Source: Stutzerimonas nitrititolerans
GTDB lineage: Bacteria; Pseudomonadota; Gammaproteobacteria; Pseudomonadales; Pseudomonadaceae
Length of the DNA: 64,000 bases
Reading direction: 5' to 3'
Assembly: GCF_003696285.1 (NCBI RefSeq)
Contig: NZ_RFFL01000004.1
Span: 1 to 64,000 of the forward strand
The notes beneath the pieces are model-generated. The model was not told the origin of the DNA, made no database searches, and saw only the letters and a program-made list of their open reading frames with translations. Position 1 is the stretch's first letter. Each line of letters opens with the position of its first letter. This document shows positions 53,518 to 62,652 of this stretch, piece by piece. Made by a program: the position numbers and the translations under genes.

Positions 53518-53952
53518 ATGCCCAAGCCAACCACTCTGCCACTGGTGTACTCCTGCTCGGGCTGCTCCAACGTCGCGCAACTGGCCAACACCCTGGCCGT
53601 ACGCCTGGATCGCGCCGGGCTGGCGGAAATGTCCTGCATCGCCGGGGTTGGCGGGCGGGTCAATTCGCTGGTCAACAAGGCCAACTCGGGCCGTCCCATC
53701 CTCGCCATCGACGGCTGCCCGCTGCACTGCGCGCGCGCCTGCCTGGCGCAACATGGGGTGACCGCCGACGTGCACATCACCCTCAGCAGCTACGGCTTGC
53801 GCAAGCGTTACCGCGAGGACTGCAGTGAAGACGAGACCAATCTGCTTTTCGAAGACATGAAGGGCATCATCGCCAGCGACCGCATGCGGCCCAAACCCCA
53901 GCAGAAGGCCAGCCACGGCGGAAAGAGCGTGCCCATGTCGCTGGTTCGCTGA
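53518..53952 (+). CDS. DGC-domain cysteine-rich protein
   Basis: A 144-residue cytoplasmic protein of the DGC family (putative zinc-binding). Conserved cysteines are Cys13 and Cys16 (YSCSGCSNVAQL), Cys40, and Cys67, Cys71 and Cys75 (DGCPLHCARAC). Such genes often lie among denitrification and anaerobic genes, but their role is unknown. It sits 98 bp after dnr with an AGAGGAG ribosome site, and converges on ubiT. The spacing of Cys residues would suit a metal or Fe-S site. Confidence 0.85.
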   Translation: MPKPTTLPLVYSCSGCSNVAQLANTLAVRLDRAGLAEMSCIAGVGGRVNSLVNKANSGRPILAIDGCPLHCARACLAQHGVTADVHITLSSYGLRKRYREDCSEDETNLLFEDMKGIIASDRMRPKPQQKASHGGKSVPMSLVR

Positions 53953-54023
53953 CAGCCCGAAGGCTCCGCAATCACCAAACACCCGCGCAAGCCTTCACGG
54001 CCGGCGCGGGATCGCCATATCCA

Positions 54024-54515
54024 TCAAGTGGCCGACTGTGCCCGTCCGGCCTGCGCCACTTCTTCCCCGGCGCCCTGCAGCCCCTTCCACAGCCAGGCCG
54101 GAAGCATGTCCGGATCCAGGCTGTCGATCAGGTTCTTGATCGCCAGCCCCAGCTCGGTATCGCCCTCGATGACCAGGCGACGACGGAAGAACAGCGTATC
54201 CGGGTCTTCCTGACGGCTGGCCAGCAGCAGGAACTCGCGCCAGTTACCGCGGATGGTGACCTGCACCGGCGCCTGTTCGGCGATACGCAGGCGCTTGCGC
54301 TCGCAGGTCAGGCACCAGCCCAGTTTCAGGTCGACCACTTCCAGGCGCATCCAGCAACCCTCGAGGACCTCGAAGGCATCATCGGCCAGTGGCTCGGCGA
54401 ACACATGATTCAGGCTGCGCTCGAGCGCCAGGCGCTGCAGCGCGAAGGGCATGCGTGCGGCCAGCGGCAGCAATCTTTCACCCAGGTGCAGCAGATGCGT
54501 GCGAGGCCTCAGCAT
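54024..54515 (-). CDS. ubiT: O2-independent ubiquinone synthesis lipid carrier UbiT
   Basis: UbiT (YhbT) is an SCP2-domain protein that binds prenylated quinone precursors and is needed for ubiquinone synthesis without oxygen. The 163-residue product starts MLRPRTHLLHLGERLL. The SCP2 fold includes WMRLEVVDLKLGWCLT, VQVTIRGNWREFLLLASRQEDPDTLFFRRRLVIEGDTELGL and DSLDPDMLP. Its start overlaps the ubiV stop by 7 bp. It is the last gene of the ubiU-ubiV-ubiT operon. Confidence 0.93.
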   Translation of the reverse strand: MLRPRTHLLHLGERLLPLAARMPFALQRLALERSLNHVFAEPLADDAFEVLEGCWMRLEVVDLKLGWCLTCERKRLRIAEQAPVQVTIRGNWREFLLLASRQEDPDTLFFRRRLVIEGDTELGLAIKNLIDSLDPDMLPAWLWKGLQGAGEEVAQAGRAQSAT

Positions 54516-55399
54516 AGTCCGGCCTCCTCGGCGCGCATCATGCCCGGCTGGCCATGCCAATAGCCGTTGCAGCCGTCCACGGCCAGTGGCGGCATGGCGC
54601 CGTTGCGCACCGCATCGAACGCCGCAACCACCTCGGGCATGCCCGCCGCACGCGGGCTCAGGCGCAACAGGTCGGCACCGCTGGCCTCGAGCGCCGGGTA
54701 ATCGGCCAGCAAGTTGCTGACCGAGGCCGACATGGTCTGGATGCCATTGATGGTGAACAGGGCCTCACCCTCTTGGCTGAGCAGCGGAATACCCTCGGGG
54801 TAGTTCTGGCAGCAGAACTGGCAATCGTCCTTGGGGCGATTCTCCGCGCGGGCGGTAAAGCAACGCGCCGAATATGCCAGCGGCAGGTGCCCATAGGCGA
54901 AAATCTCGAGCTCCGGCATGGCCACATCCAACGTCGCCAGCTGCGCGCGGGCATCGCGAACCATCGCGCCGGAGATCTCCACCGGCGGCACCCAGCGACA
55001 CATGCCGCTGCCCACCAGCTCCGCCAGGGCGTAGCCGTTGTAGAGGTTGAGCGCCGGACCACCGACGAAGGGCAGGCCCTTTTCCGACAGGTACTGCACC
55101 GCGCCCATGTCGTTGGCTTCCACCAGCAGCTCGCCGTTGTCGCACAGGCGACGCAGGCCGGACAGTTCGGACGCCGCCTCGACCAGCGTCAGCCCGGACA
55201 ACACGATCTGTGCCGAGGATTCCTGGGCCAGGTCGCGACCCAGCCCGATCCAGTCGTCCAGGCTCATGGCGCGACGCTTGGAGCAGACGGTTTCGCCCAG
55301 GTAAATCACGTCCAGCGGCAGGCTGGCCATGTCGGCATAGAAGTCCAGCGTTTGCTGGCGGTCCCAGTAGAACAGCACGGGGCCGAGACTGAGTTTCAT
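54509..55399 (-). CDS. ubiV: O2-independent hydroxylase subunit UbiV
   Basis: UbiV pairs with UbiU as a 4Fe-4S heterodimer that hydroxylates the ubiquinone ring anaerobically. The 296-residue U32-family protein (start MKLSLGPVLFYWDRQQ) has Cys39, Cys180, Cys193 and Cys197, the same positions as the cluster ligands I recall for E. coli UbiV. It lies 20 bp after ubiU and overlaps ubiT. An earlier start at 55429 would extend into the ubiU end and was not used. Confidence 0.95.
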   Translation of the reverse strand: MKLSLGPVLFYWDRQQTLDFYADMASLPLDVIYLGETVCSKRRAMSLDDWIGLGRDLAQESSAQIVLSGLTLVEAASELSGLRRLCDNGELLVEANDMGAVQYLSEKGLPFVGGPALNLYNGYALAELVGSGMCRWVPPVEISGAMVRDARAQLATLDVAMPELEIFAYGHLPLAYSARCFTARAENRPKDDCQFCCQNYPEGIPLLSQEGEALFTINGIQTMSASVSNLLADYPALEASGADLLRLSPRAAGMPEVVAAFDAVRNGAMPPLAVDGCNGYWHGQPGMMRAEEAGLC

Positions 55400-55419
55400 G
55401 GTTGATCCCCTTGGAAGAG

Positions 55420-56415
55420 TTACTGCCACGCCCGGTGATAAGCGCCCAGCGTGGTTTGCGAGCCTTCGGACAGGCCGTCCAGCGCCTCACGCCACGCCGG
55501 CTGCACGGCATAGCGCTGCGGCGCCTGCTGGTACGAATCCAGTGCGGTACGCCAGACCCGGGTGACCTGCTCGACATAGGCCGGGCTGCGCTGGCGCCCT
55601 TCGATCTTCACCGCCTTGACGCCGATCGCCTCCAGCTCGGGAATCAGGTCCAGGGTGTTCAGGCTGGTGGGCTCCTCCAGCGCGTGGAAACGCTGGCCGT
55701 TGACCATGAAGCGGCCCTTGCAGAGGGTCGGATAACCCGCCGACTCGCCCTCGGCATAACGGTCGATCAGGACATTATTGAGGCGTGAGGTCAGCCCTTC
55801 GGGCTCTTCGCTCCAGCGCACCGCCTTGGCGGGCGAGCAGACGCCGCAGAGATTCGGCGACTCGCCCGTCAGGTAGGACGACAGGTGGCAACGCCCCTCG
55901 GCCATGATGCACAGGCTGCCGAAGGCGAACACCTCGATGGGCACCGGGCTGCTGGCCGCCACCTGCCTGACCTGCTTGAGCGAAAGCACGCGCGGCAACA
56001 CGGCGCGCGTGATGCCGTAGCGCTCGCGATAGAAGCCCAGCGATGCGGCATTGGTGGCCGAGCCTTGAACCGAGAGGTGCAGCCTGAGTTTCGGATGCCG
56101 TTTGCTGGCATAGCCGAGCACACCGGGATCGGCGGCAATCAGCGCATCGACCCCCAGGTCGGCGGCCTGGTCGACGGCCCGCTGCCAGCGAGCCCAGCCA
56201 GCCGGTTGCGCGTAGGTATTGACGGCGATGTACAGCTGGCGTCCTTTTTCGCGGATTAGCTGCAGGCCCTTGTCGAGCTGTTTGTCATCCATGTTCAGGC
56301 CCGCGAAATGGCGGGCGTTGGTGTCGTCTCGAAAACCGACATAAATGGCATCGGCGCCCTGCTGGACGGCGGCCTTGAGCGCGGGCAGGCTTCCTGCCGG
56401 GCAGACCAGTTGCAT
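55420..56415 (-). CDS. ubiU: O2-independent hydroxylase subunit UbiU
   Basis: The U32-family partner of UbiV, 331 residues. Cys169, Cys176, Cys193 and Cys232 coincide in number with the 4Fe-4S ligands I recall for E. coli UbiU. The N-terminal MQLVCPAGSLPALKAAVQQGADAIYVGF and SLCIMAEGRCHLSSYLTG are typical. It is first in a minus-strand operon with ubiV and ubiT. A consensus Anr box with a class II -10 lies about 80-120 bp upstream, in agreement with a role under low oxygen. Confidence 0.96.
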   Translation of the reverse strand: MQLVCPAGSLPALKAAVQQGADAIYVGFRDDTNARHFAGLNMDDKQLDKGLQLIREKGRQLYIAVNTYAQPAGWARWQRAVDQAADLGVDALIAADPGVLGYASKRHPKLRLHLSVQGSATNAASLGFYRERYGITRAVLPRVLSLKQVRQVAASSPVPIEVFAFGSLCIMAEGRCHLSSYLTGESPNLCGVCSPAKAVRWSEEPEGLTSRLNNVLIDRYAEGESAGYPTLCKGRFMVNGQRFHALEEPTSLNTLDLIPELEAIGVKAVKIEGRQRSPAYVEQVTRVWRTALDSYQQAPQRYAVQPAWREALDGLSEGSQTTLGAYHRAWQ

Positions 56416-56495
56416 GGCAACTCCTGAACATTCGGATTCGTGCGCGCCGGCGATGACAGCGGCGCGCTCTGGAGGCTGAAAGGAAAACAGCCGGC

Positions 56496-56537
56496 AGTCT
56501 AGGCAGATGCCCCATGGCGGACATTGATGAGCGTCAA
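56496..56537 (-). promoter_or_regulatory. Anr-dependent promoter of ubiUVT
   Basis: TTGATGAGCGTCAA (56524-56537) matches the FNR/Anr consensus. On the minus strand TAGACT at 56501-56496 is a good -10. With a start near 56489 the box is centred at about -41.5, the standard class II activation distance. Confidence 0.85.
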
Positions 56538-56560
56538 GGCGCGTTTGCCCCTGAAGTGGC

Positions 56561-56618
56561 GTAGGGCCGAACTTGTTCGGCCAGGGGCCTACGGGAGGCC
56601 GAACAAGTTCGGCCCTAC
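56561..56618. repeat. Perfect 22-bp inverted repeat before rsmA
   Basis: The arms 56561-56582 and 56597-56618 are exact inverted copies with a 14-bp loop. Each arm is itself a small palindrome around GCCGAACTTGTTCGGC. It resembles dispersed GTAGGGC-type repeats of pseudomonads and lies at the junction between the ubi operon and the rsmA cluster. Confidence 0.85.
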
Positions 56619-56715
56619 GAATCGGCCCGTTTTTTACTGCCCTCGCCTGCTAAAATGCGCGCCTTATCCGCATCCAGCTTCAAGCCTCGAGCTTCAAGCT
56701 GCTTTGGAGCTTTCG

Positions 56716-57519
56716 ATGTCCGACTACCAGCACCGCGCGCGCAAGCGTTTCGGTCAGAACTTTCTTCACGATGCCGGTGTGATCGACCGGATCCTGAGGG
56801 CCATACATGCCAAGCCGGGCGAGCAGCTCGTCGAGATCGGCCCGGGCCAGGGCGCGCTCACCGAAGGCCTGCTGGGCAGCGGGGCGAACCTCAATGTGGT
56901 GGAGCTGGATCTCGACCTGATCCCCATCCTGCAGGGCAAGTTCGCCGGCCATGAGAACTTTTCGCTGCATCAGGGCGATGCGCTGAAATTCGATTTCGCT
57001 CGACTGAGCGAGACGCCCGGCAGCCTGCGGGTGGTCGGCAACCTGCCCTACAACATTTCCACGCCGCTGATCTTCCACCTGCTCGACCATGCCCGGCTGA
57101 TCCGCGACATGCATTTCATGCTGCAGAAGGAAGTCGTCGAGCGCCTGGCCGCACAGCCCGGCGGTGGCGACTGGGGCCGGCTGTCGATCATGGTGCAGTA
57201 CCACTGCCGCGTGGAGCATCTGTTCAACGTCGGACCGGGCGCCTTCAACCCGGCGCCCAAGGTGGATTCGGCCATCGTCCGGCTGGTGCCGCACGAGGTG
57301 CTGCCGCATCCGGCGCGCGACCATCGCCTGCTGGAAAACCTCGTGCGCCAGGCGTTCAGCCAGCGCCGCAAGACCCTGCGCAACACGCTCAAGGGCATGC
57401 TGGATGCCCAGGCCATCGAGGCCGCCGAAGTCGATGGCAGCCAGCGCCCCGAGCAGCTGGACCTGGCCGCCTTCGTCCGCCTGTCCGATCAACTCTTCGC
57501 TCGTACCGAGCAAGCCTAG
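56716..57519 (+). CDS. rsmA: 16S rRNA dimethyladenosine methyltransferase RsmA (KsgA)
   Basis: RsmA dimethylates two adjacent adenines near the 3' end of 16S rRNA. The 267 residues start [19 protein letters not shown]; motif I is [12 protein letters not shown] (39-50) and the catalytic motif is NLPYNIST. The upstream ATG at 56524 lies before the palindromic repeat and was rejected. It heads rsmA-apaG-apaH-glpE. The genes that usually precede it, surA and pdxA, are not here. Confidence 0.97.
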   Translation: MSDYQHRARKRFGQNFLHDAGVIDRILRAIHAKPGEQLVEIGPGQGALTEGLLGSGANLNVVELDLDLIPILQGKFAGHENFSLHQGDALKFDFARLSETPGSLRVVGNLPYNISTPLIFHLLDHARLIRDMHFMLQKEVVERLAAQPGGGDWGRLSIMVQYHCRVEHLFNVGPGAFNPAPKVDSAIVRLVPHEVLPHPARDHRLLENLVRQAFSQRRKTLRNTLKGMLDAQAIEAAEVDGSQRPEQLDLAAFVRLSDQLFARTEQA

Positions 57520-57530
57520 CGAGCAGAACC

Positions 57531-57914
57531 ATGCCTGAAGATCTCCGCTACCGGATCGACGTCAGCGTCACGCCCCAGTACCTGCCCGAGCAGTCGCAGC
57601 CGGAACAAAGCCGCTATGCCTTTGCCTACAGGGTAACCATCGAAAACAAGGGCCAGCTCTCGGCACAGCTGCTGTCGCGCCACTGGATCATCACCGACGG
57701 CGACGGGCAGGTGCAGGAAGTCCGCGGTGCCGGCGTGGTCGGCGAACAACCGCTGCTGGCGCCCGGCGAACAGCATGTCTACACCAGCGGCACCCTGATG
57801 AATTCCAGCGTCGGTACCATGCAGGGCAGCTACCAGATGCTGGCCGAGGACGGTCACAGCTTCGATGCGATCATCGCCCCTTTCCGCCTGGCCGTTCCCG
57901 GAGCACTGCATTGA
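57531..57914 (+). CDS. apaG: ApaG/CorD family protein
   Basis: A 127-residue single-domain beta-sandwich protein of the ApaG family, function not settled. Typical motifs are [52 protein letters not shown] and GTMQGSYQM. It follows rsmA by 11 bp, and its stop overlaps the TTG start of apaH. Confidence 0.95.
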   Translation: MPEDLRYRIDVSVTPQYLPEQSQPEQSRYAFAYRVTIENKGQLSAQLLSRHWIITDGDGQVQEVRGAGVVGEQPLLAPGEQHVYTSGTLMNSSVGTMQGSYQMLAEDGHSFDAIIAPFRLAVPGALH

Positions 57915-58735
57915 CCACCTACGCTGTCGGCGACCTGCAAGGTTGCCTGGAACCCCTTCGTTGCCTGCTGCAGCGGGTCGATTTCAGCCCGTCCCGTGAT
58001 TGCCTGTGGCTGGCCGGCGATATGGTGAACCGCGGCCCGCAGTCGCTCGAGGCGCTGCGTTTCGTGCGCGACCTGGGCAGCTCGGCCGTCACGGTGCTGG
58101 GCAACCATGATCTGCACCTGCTGGCCGTGGCGCACGATATCGAGCGCCTGAAACGCGCCGATACGCTCAAGCCCATTCTCGATGCGCCCGATCGCACCGA
58201 CCTGATCGACTGGCTGCGCCAGCAGAAACTCGTCCACCATGACGCCGAGCGCAAGGCCACCATGGTGCATGCCGGCATCCCGCCGCAGTGGACGCTGGAA
58301 AAGGCGCTCCGGCGTGCCGCCGAGGTCGAGCAGGTGCTGCGTGACGATGCCCTGCTGCTGCCCTTCCTGGACGGCATGTACGGCAACCAGCCCGCCAAGT
58401 GGGACAAGGACCTGCACGGTGTGCCACGCCTGCGGCTGATCACCAACTATTTCACCCGCATGCGCTTCTGCAAGGCCGACGGCACCCTGAACCTGGAGGC
58501 CAAGGAAGGCCTGGACAGCGCGCCGGCCGGATTCGCCCCCTGGTTCAGCCACCCGAACCGCAAGACCCGCGGCTGCAAGATCATCTTCGGCCACTGGGCG
58601 GCGCTGGAGGGCCAGTGCGACGAGCCGAACGTGTTCGCGCTGGATACCGGTTGCGTGTGGGGCAACTCGATGACCCTGATGAATCTCGACAGCGAAGAAC
58701 TGCATCACTGCGATTGCGAGGCCAGAGCCAAATGA
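57911..58735 (+). CDS. apaH: Diadenosine tetraphosphatase ApaH (symmetrical)
   Basis: ApaH cleaves Ap4A to two ADP. The 274-residue metallophosphoesterase has [28 protein letters not shown] and MVHAG, the metal-binding motifs of the family, and a C-terminal GHWAALEG. It starts at TTG (TTGACCACC), overlapping the apaG stop, with no other suitable start. Its own stop overlaps glpE (ATGA). Confidence 0.96.
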   Translation: MTTYAVGDLQGCLEPLRCLLQRVDFSPSRDCLWLAGDMVNRGPQSLEALRFVRDLGSSAVTVLGNHDLHLLAVAHDIERLKRADTLKPILDAPDRTDLIDWLRQQKLVHHDAERKATMVHAGIPPQWTLEKALRRAAEVEQVLRDDALLLPFLDGMYGNQPAKWDKDLHGVPRLRLITNYFTRMRFCKADGTLNLEAKEGLDSAPAGFAPWFSHPNRKTRGCKIIFGHWAALEGQCDEPNVFALDTGCVWGNSMTLMNLDSEELHHCDCEARAK

Positions 58736-59058
58736 GCGATTTCAAACGCATCGGCGCCGAACAGGCGCAAAAACTGCGCAGCGAAGGCGGCGTCATCGTC
58801 GACATCCGCGATGCGCACAGCTTCGCCGAAGGGCACATTCCCGGCTCCACGCGCCTGGACAACCACTCGCTGCCCGACTTCATCGCCGCCGCCGATCTGG
58901 ACCAGCCGTTGATCGTCAGCTGCTACCACGGCCACTCCAGCCAGAGCGCGGCCGCCTATCTGGCGCATCAGGGATTCTCGGACGTCTACAGCCTCGACGG
59001 CGGCTTCGAAGGCTGGCGCAACCAGTTCCCGCAGGACATCGAACGCGGTCAGCCGTAA
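58732..59058 (+). CDS. glpE: Thiosulfate sulfurtransferase GlpE
   Basis: A 108-residue single-domain rhodanese that moves sulfur from thiosulfate to thiol acceptors. The active-site loop CYHGHSS begins with Cys64. The start is the ATG in the ATGA overlap with apaH. A reading from 58399 overlaps apaH in another frame and is not real. Confidence 0.95.
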   Translation: MSDFKRIGAEQAQKLRSEGGVIVDIRDAHSFAEGHIPGSTRLDNHSLPDFIAAADLDQPLIVSCYHGHSSQSAAAYLAHQGFSDVYSLDGGFEGWRNQFPQDIERGQP

Positions 59059-59073
59059 AAAATAATTCCCCGC

Positions 59074-59098
59074 CAAGGCCGCAGGTGGCGCGGCCTTG
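59074..59098 (+). terminator. Hairpin after glpE
   Basis: CAAGGCCGC and GCGGCCTTG form a perfect 9-bp stem with a 7-base loop shortly after the glpE stop. No T-run follows. The rest of the 273-bp gap before prkA shows no promoter that I can name with confidence. Confidence 0.55.
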
Positions 59099-59331
59099 AG
59101 CGGATGTTCCGACGAAACGCCGCGCTGAAAGCGCCACCGCCCCCTTGAATTCGCCGAATCCGAACTATCCTTGAGTCAAGGCCATCCAAGCAGGTGAAAG
59201 CCGGAAAAACGGCTACCGGGCCTCAGGTTTCGATCGTTAGGTGTTCGGGGGGACTCCACAGGCCGATCCTTGGCCGGCTCCAGAATGCCTGATGACAACA
59301 CCGGCTCCGCGCATCGTCCGAGGTGAAGTCA

Positions 59332-61254
59332 ATGAGCATTTTCAGCCATTTCCAGCAACGATTCGAAGCGACCCGCCAAGAGGAGTTCTCGCTCCAGGAA
59401 TATCTCGATCTCTGCAAGGAAGACCGCAGCACCTATGCCACCGCAGCCGAGCGGTTGTTGATGGCCATTGGCGAACCCGAACTGGTCGACACCTCGACCG
59501 ATCCTCGCCTGTCACGGATTTTTTCGAACAAGGTCATCCGCCGCTATCCGGCCTTCGAAGATTTCCACGGTATGGAAGATTGTATCGACCAGATCGTGTC
59601 CTACTTCCGCCATGCCGCCCAGGGCCTGGAAGAGAAGAAACAGATCCTCTACCTGCTCGGCCCGGTGGGTGGCGGCAAGTCCTCGCTGGCCGAGAAGCTC
59701 AAGCAGTTGATGGAGAAGGTGCCTTTCTACGCCATCAAGGGCTCGCCGGTGTTCGAGTCGCCGCTGGGGCTGTTCAACCCGGCCGAAGACGCGCAGATCC
59801 TCGAGGAGGACTACGGCATACCGCGGCGCTACCTCAATTCGATCATGTCGCCCTGGGCCACCAAGCGCCTGCAGGAGTTCGGCGGCGACATCAGTCAGTT
59901 CCGCGTGGTGAAGCTCTATCCCTCGATCCTCAACCAGATCGCCATTTCCAAGACCGAGCCGGGCGACGAGAACAACCAGGACATCTCCGCGCTGGTGGGC
60001 AAGGTGGATATCCGCAAGCTGGAAGAGTTTCCGCAGAACGATGCCGACGCCTACAGCTACTCGGGCGCACTGTGCCGGGCCAACCAGGGCCTGATGGAAT
60101 TCGTCGAGATGTTCAAGGCGCCGATCAAGGTGCTGCATCCCTTGCTGACCGCCACCCAGGAAGGCAACTACAACAGCACCGAGGGCCTGGGCGCGATTCC
60201 CTACAGCGGCATCCTGCTGGCCCACTCCAACGAGTCGGAATGGCATACCTTCCGCAACAACAAGAACAATGAGGCCTTCATCGACCGCATCTACATCGTC
60301 AAGGTGCCCTACTGCCTGCGTGTGTCGGACGAGGTGAAGATCTACGACAAGCTGCTGTTCAACAGTTCGCTGTCCACCGCTCACTGCGCGCCGGATACGC
60401 TGAAGATGCTCGCTCAGTTCTCGGTGCTCTCGCGCCTGAAGGAACCGGAGAACTCCAACATCTACTCCAAGATGCGCGTCTACGACGGCGAGAACCTCAA
60501 GGACACTGACCCCAAGGCCAAGTCGATCCAGGAATACCGCGACACCGCGGGCGTCGACGAGGGAATGAACGGGTTGTCCACGCGCTTCGCCTTCAAGATC
60601 CTGTCCAAGGTGTTCAACTTCGACCCGCACGAGATCGCCGCCAACCCGGTGCATCTGCTCTACGTGCTGGAGCAGCAGATTGAGCAGGAGCAGTTCCCCG
60701 CCGAGGTACGCGAACGCTACCTGCGCTACCTCAAGGAATACCTGGCGCCGCGCTACGTCGAATTCATCGGCAAGGAAATCCAGACCGCCTACCTGGAGTC
60801 CTACAGCGAGTACGGCCAGAACATCTTCGACCGCTACGTGCTCTACGCCGACTTCTGGATTCAGGACCAGGAATACCGCGACCCGGAAACCGGCGAAATC
60901 CTCAATCGCATGGCCCTCAACGAGGAGCTGGAGAAGATAGAGAAACCCGCCGGCATCAGCAATCCGAAGGATTTCCGCAACGAGATCGTCAACTTCGTGC
61001 TGCGCGCCCGGGCCAATAACAACGGCAAGAACCCGTCCTGGCTCAGCTACGAGAAGCTGCGCGTGGTGATCGAGAAGAAGATGTTCTCCAACACCGAGGA
61101 CCTGTTGCCGGTCATCAGCTTCAACGCCAAGGCAAGCAAGGAAGACCAGAAGAAGCACAACGACTTCGTCGTGCGCATGGTCGAGCGTGGCTACACGGAG
61201 AAACAGGTGCGCCTGCTCTCGGAATGGTATCTGCGGGTGCGTAAATCGCAGTAA
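59332..61254 (+). CDS. prkA: PrkA-type serine kinase / AAA+ protein (YeaG)
   Basis: A 640-residue protein of the PrkA family (YeaG in E. coli), linked to stress and nutrient-limitation responses. The AAA+ half has Walker A GPVGGGKS (110-117); the C-terminal half is the PrkA domain (KVFNFDPHEIAANPVHLLYVLEQQI). The ATG at 59332 has GAGGTGA in front; a GTG 9 bp earlier is less likely. It starts the conserved prkA-yeaH-spoVR operon. Confidence 0.95.
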   Translation: MSIFSHFQQRFEATRQEEFSLQEYLDLCKEDRSTYATAAERLLMAIGEPELVDTSTDPRLSRIFSNKVIRRYPAFEDFHGMEDCIDQIVSYFRHAAQGLEEKKQILYLLGPVGGGKSSLAEKLKQLMEKVPFYAIKGSPVFESPLGLFNPAEDAQILEEDYGIPRRYLNSIMSPWATKRLQEFGGDISQFRVVKLYPSILNQIAISKTEPGDENNQDISALVGKVDIRKLEEFPQNDADAYSYSGALCRANQGLMEFVEMFKAPIKVLHPLLTATQEGNYNSTEGLGAIPYSGILLAHSNESEWHTFRNNKNNEAFIDRIYIVKVPYCLRVSDEVKIYDKLLFNSSLSTAHCAPDTLKMLAQFSVLSRLKEPENSNIYSKMRVYDGENLKDTDPKAKSIQEYRDTAGVDEGMNGLSTRFAFKILSKVFNFDPHEIAANPVHLLYVLEQQIEQEQFPAEVRERYLRYLKEYLAPRYVEFIGKEIQTAYLESYSEYGQNIFDRYVLYADFWIQDQEYRDPETGEILNRMALNEELEKIEKPAGISNPKDFRNEIVNFVLRARANNNGKNPSWLSYEKLRVVIEKKMFSNTEDLLPVISFNAKASKEDQKKHNDFVVRMVERGYTEKQVRLLSEWYLRVRKSQ

Positions 61255-61347
61255 CCGAAAAGCCGCTCGGAGCTGGAGGCTGAAGGCTGGACAACAGAGC
61301 AGCACGTCGTCCGGCCCAGCCGCCAGCCCTCAGCCCGGAGGGCTCGC

Positions 61348-62625
61348 ATGAGCTATGTGATCGACCGTCGCCTGAATGGCAAGAACAAGAGCACGGTGAA
61401 CCGCCAGCGCTTTCTGCAGCGTTACCGTGGGCATATCAAGAAAGCGGTGGAGGAAGCCGTCAGCCGGCGCTCCATCACCGACATGGAGCATGGCGAGCAG
61501 ATCAGCATTCCCGGTCGGGATATCGACGAGCCAGTGCTGCATCACGGTCGTGGCGGCCGCCAGACCATCGTTCACCCGGGCAACAAGGATTTCGTTGCCG
61601 GCGAGCGCATCCCCCGCCCTCAGGGCGGCGGGGGCGGCGGCGGTGCGGGCAAGGCCAGCAACAGCGGCGAAGGCATGGACGACTTCGTGTTCCAGATCAC
61701 CCAGGAAGAGTTCCTCGACTTCATGTTCGAGGACCTGGAGCTGCCCAACCTGGTCAAACGCCACATCACTGGCGCCGATACGTTCAAGACGGTACGCGCC
61801 GGCATCAGCAGCGAAGGTAATCCATCACGTATCAACATCGTCCGCACCCTGCGCTCGGCCCATGCGCGGCGCATCGCCCTGTCCGGCAGCAGCCGTGCCA
61901 GCCTGCGCGAGGCCAAGGTCGAACTGGAGCGGCTCAAACGCGAAGAGCCGGACAATTTCAGCGATATCAAGACGCTCGAGCAGGAAATCGAGCGTCTGAG
62001 CGCGCGGATCAACCGGGTGCCCTTCCTCGACACCTTCGACCTGAAGTACAACCTGCTGGTCAAGCACCCCAACCCCAGCTCGAAAGCCGTGATGTTCTGC
62101 CTGATGGACGTCTCGGGCTCGATGACACAGGCCACCAAGGACGTCGCCAAGCGCTTCTTCATCCTCTTGTACCTGTTCCTCAAGCGGAACTACGACAAGA
62201 TCGACGTGGTGTTCATCCGCCATCACACCAGTGCCAAGGAAGTCGACGAGGAGGAGTTCTTCTACTCGCGGGAAACCGGCGGCACCATCGTCTCCAGCGC
62301 GCTGAAGATGATGCAGGAGATCATGGCCGAACGTTATCCGGCCAACGAATGGAACATTTATGCCGCGCAGGCTTCCGATGGCGATAACTGGAACGATGAT
62401 TCGCCCCTGTGCCGTGACATCCTGGTCAACCAGATCATGCCGCAGATGCAGTATTTCACTTACGTGGAAATCACCCCGCGTGAGCATCAGGCGCTCTGGT
62501 ACGAATACAACCAGGTGGCCGAAGCCTTCCCCGAAAGCTTCGCCCAGCAACAACTGGTCAGCGCGGCGGACATCTACCCGGTGTTCCGCGAACTGTTTCA
62601 GCGAAGGATGGACAGGGTCGGCTGA
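61348..62625 (+). CDS. YeaH-family protein (DUF444, VWA-like)
   Basis: A 425-residue DUF444 protein. It has a Gly-rich linker (about 93-101), a coiled segment (185-220) and a C-terminal von Willebrand A-like domain with the metal-site motif DVSGS (Asp254, Ser256, Ser258). It always accompanies prkA and spoVR in proteobacteria; the biochemical role is unknown. A GGAGGG ribosome site precedes the ATG, and a short repeat-rich gap separates it from prkA. Confidence 0.93.
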   Translation: MSYVIDRRLNGKNKSTVNRQRFLQRYRGHIKKAVEEAVSRRSITDMEHGEQISIPGRDIDEPVLHHGRGGRQTIVHPGNKDFVAGERIPRPQGGGGGGGAGKASNSGEGMDDFVFQITQEEFLDFMFEDLELPNLVKRHITGADTFKTVRAGISSEGNPSRINIVRTLRSAHARRIALSGSSRASLREAKVELERLKREEPDNFSDIKTLEQEIERLSARINRVPFLDTFDLKYNLLVKHPNPSSKAVMFCLMDVSGSMTQATKDVAKRFFILLYLFLKRNYDKIDVVFIRHHTSAKEVDEEEFFYSRETGGTIVSSALKMMQEIMAERYPANEWNIYAAQASDGDNWNDDSPLCRDILVNQIMPQMQYFTYVEITPREHQALWYEYNQVAEAFPESFAQQQLVSAADIYPVFRELFQRRMDRVG

Positions 62626-62652
62626 GGCCTAACTGATCGAGGGGTATGCCGC

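Noticed and set aside
59088-59103. Sigma54 promoter before prkA (TGGCGCGGCCTTGAG)
   Set aside because: The distance between the GG and GC parts is one base short and the second part reads TTGAG; it is also part of the glpE hairpin.
59512-61305. 597-codon open frame on the minus strand
   Set aside because: Shadow of prkA; no domain is recognisable.
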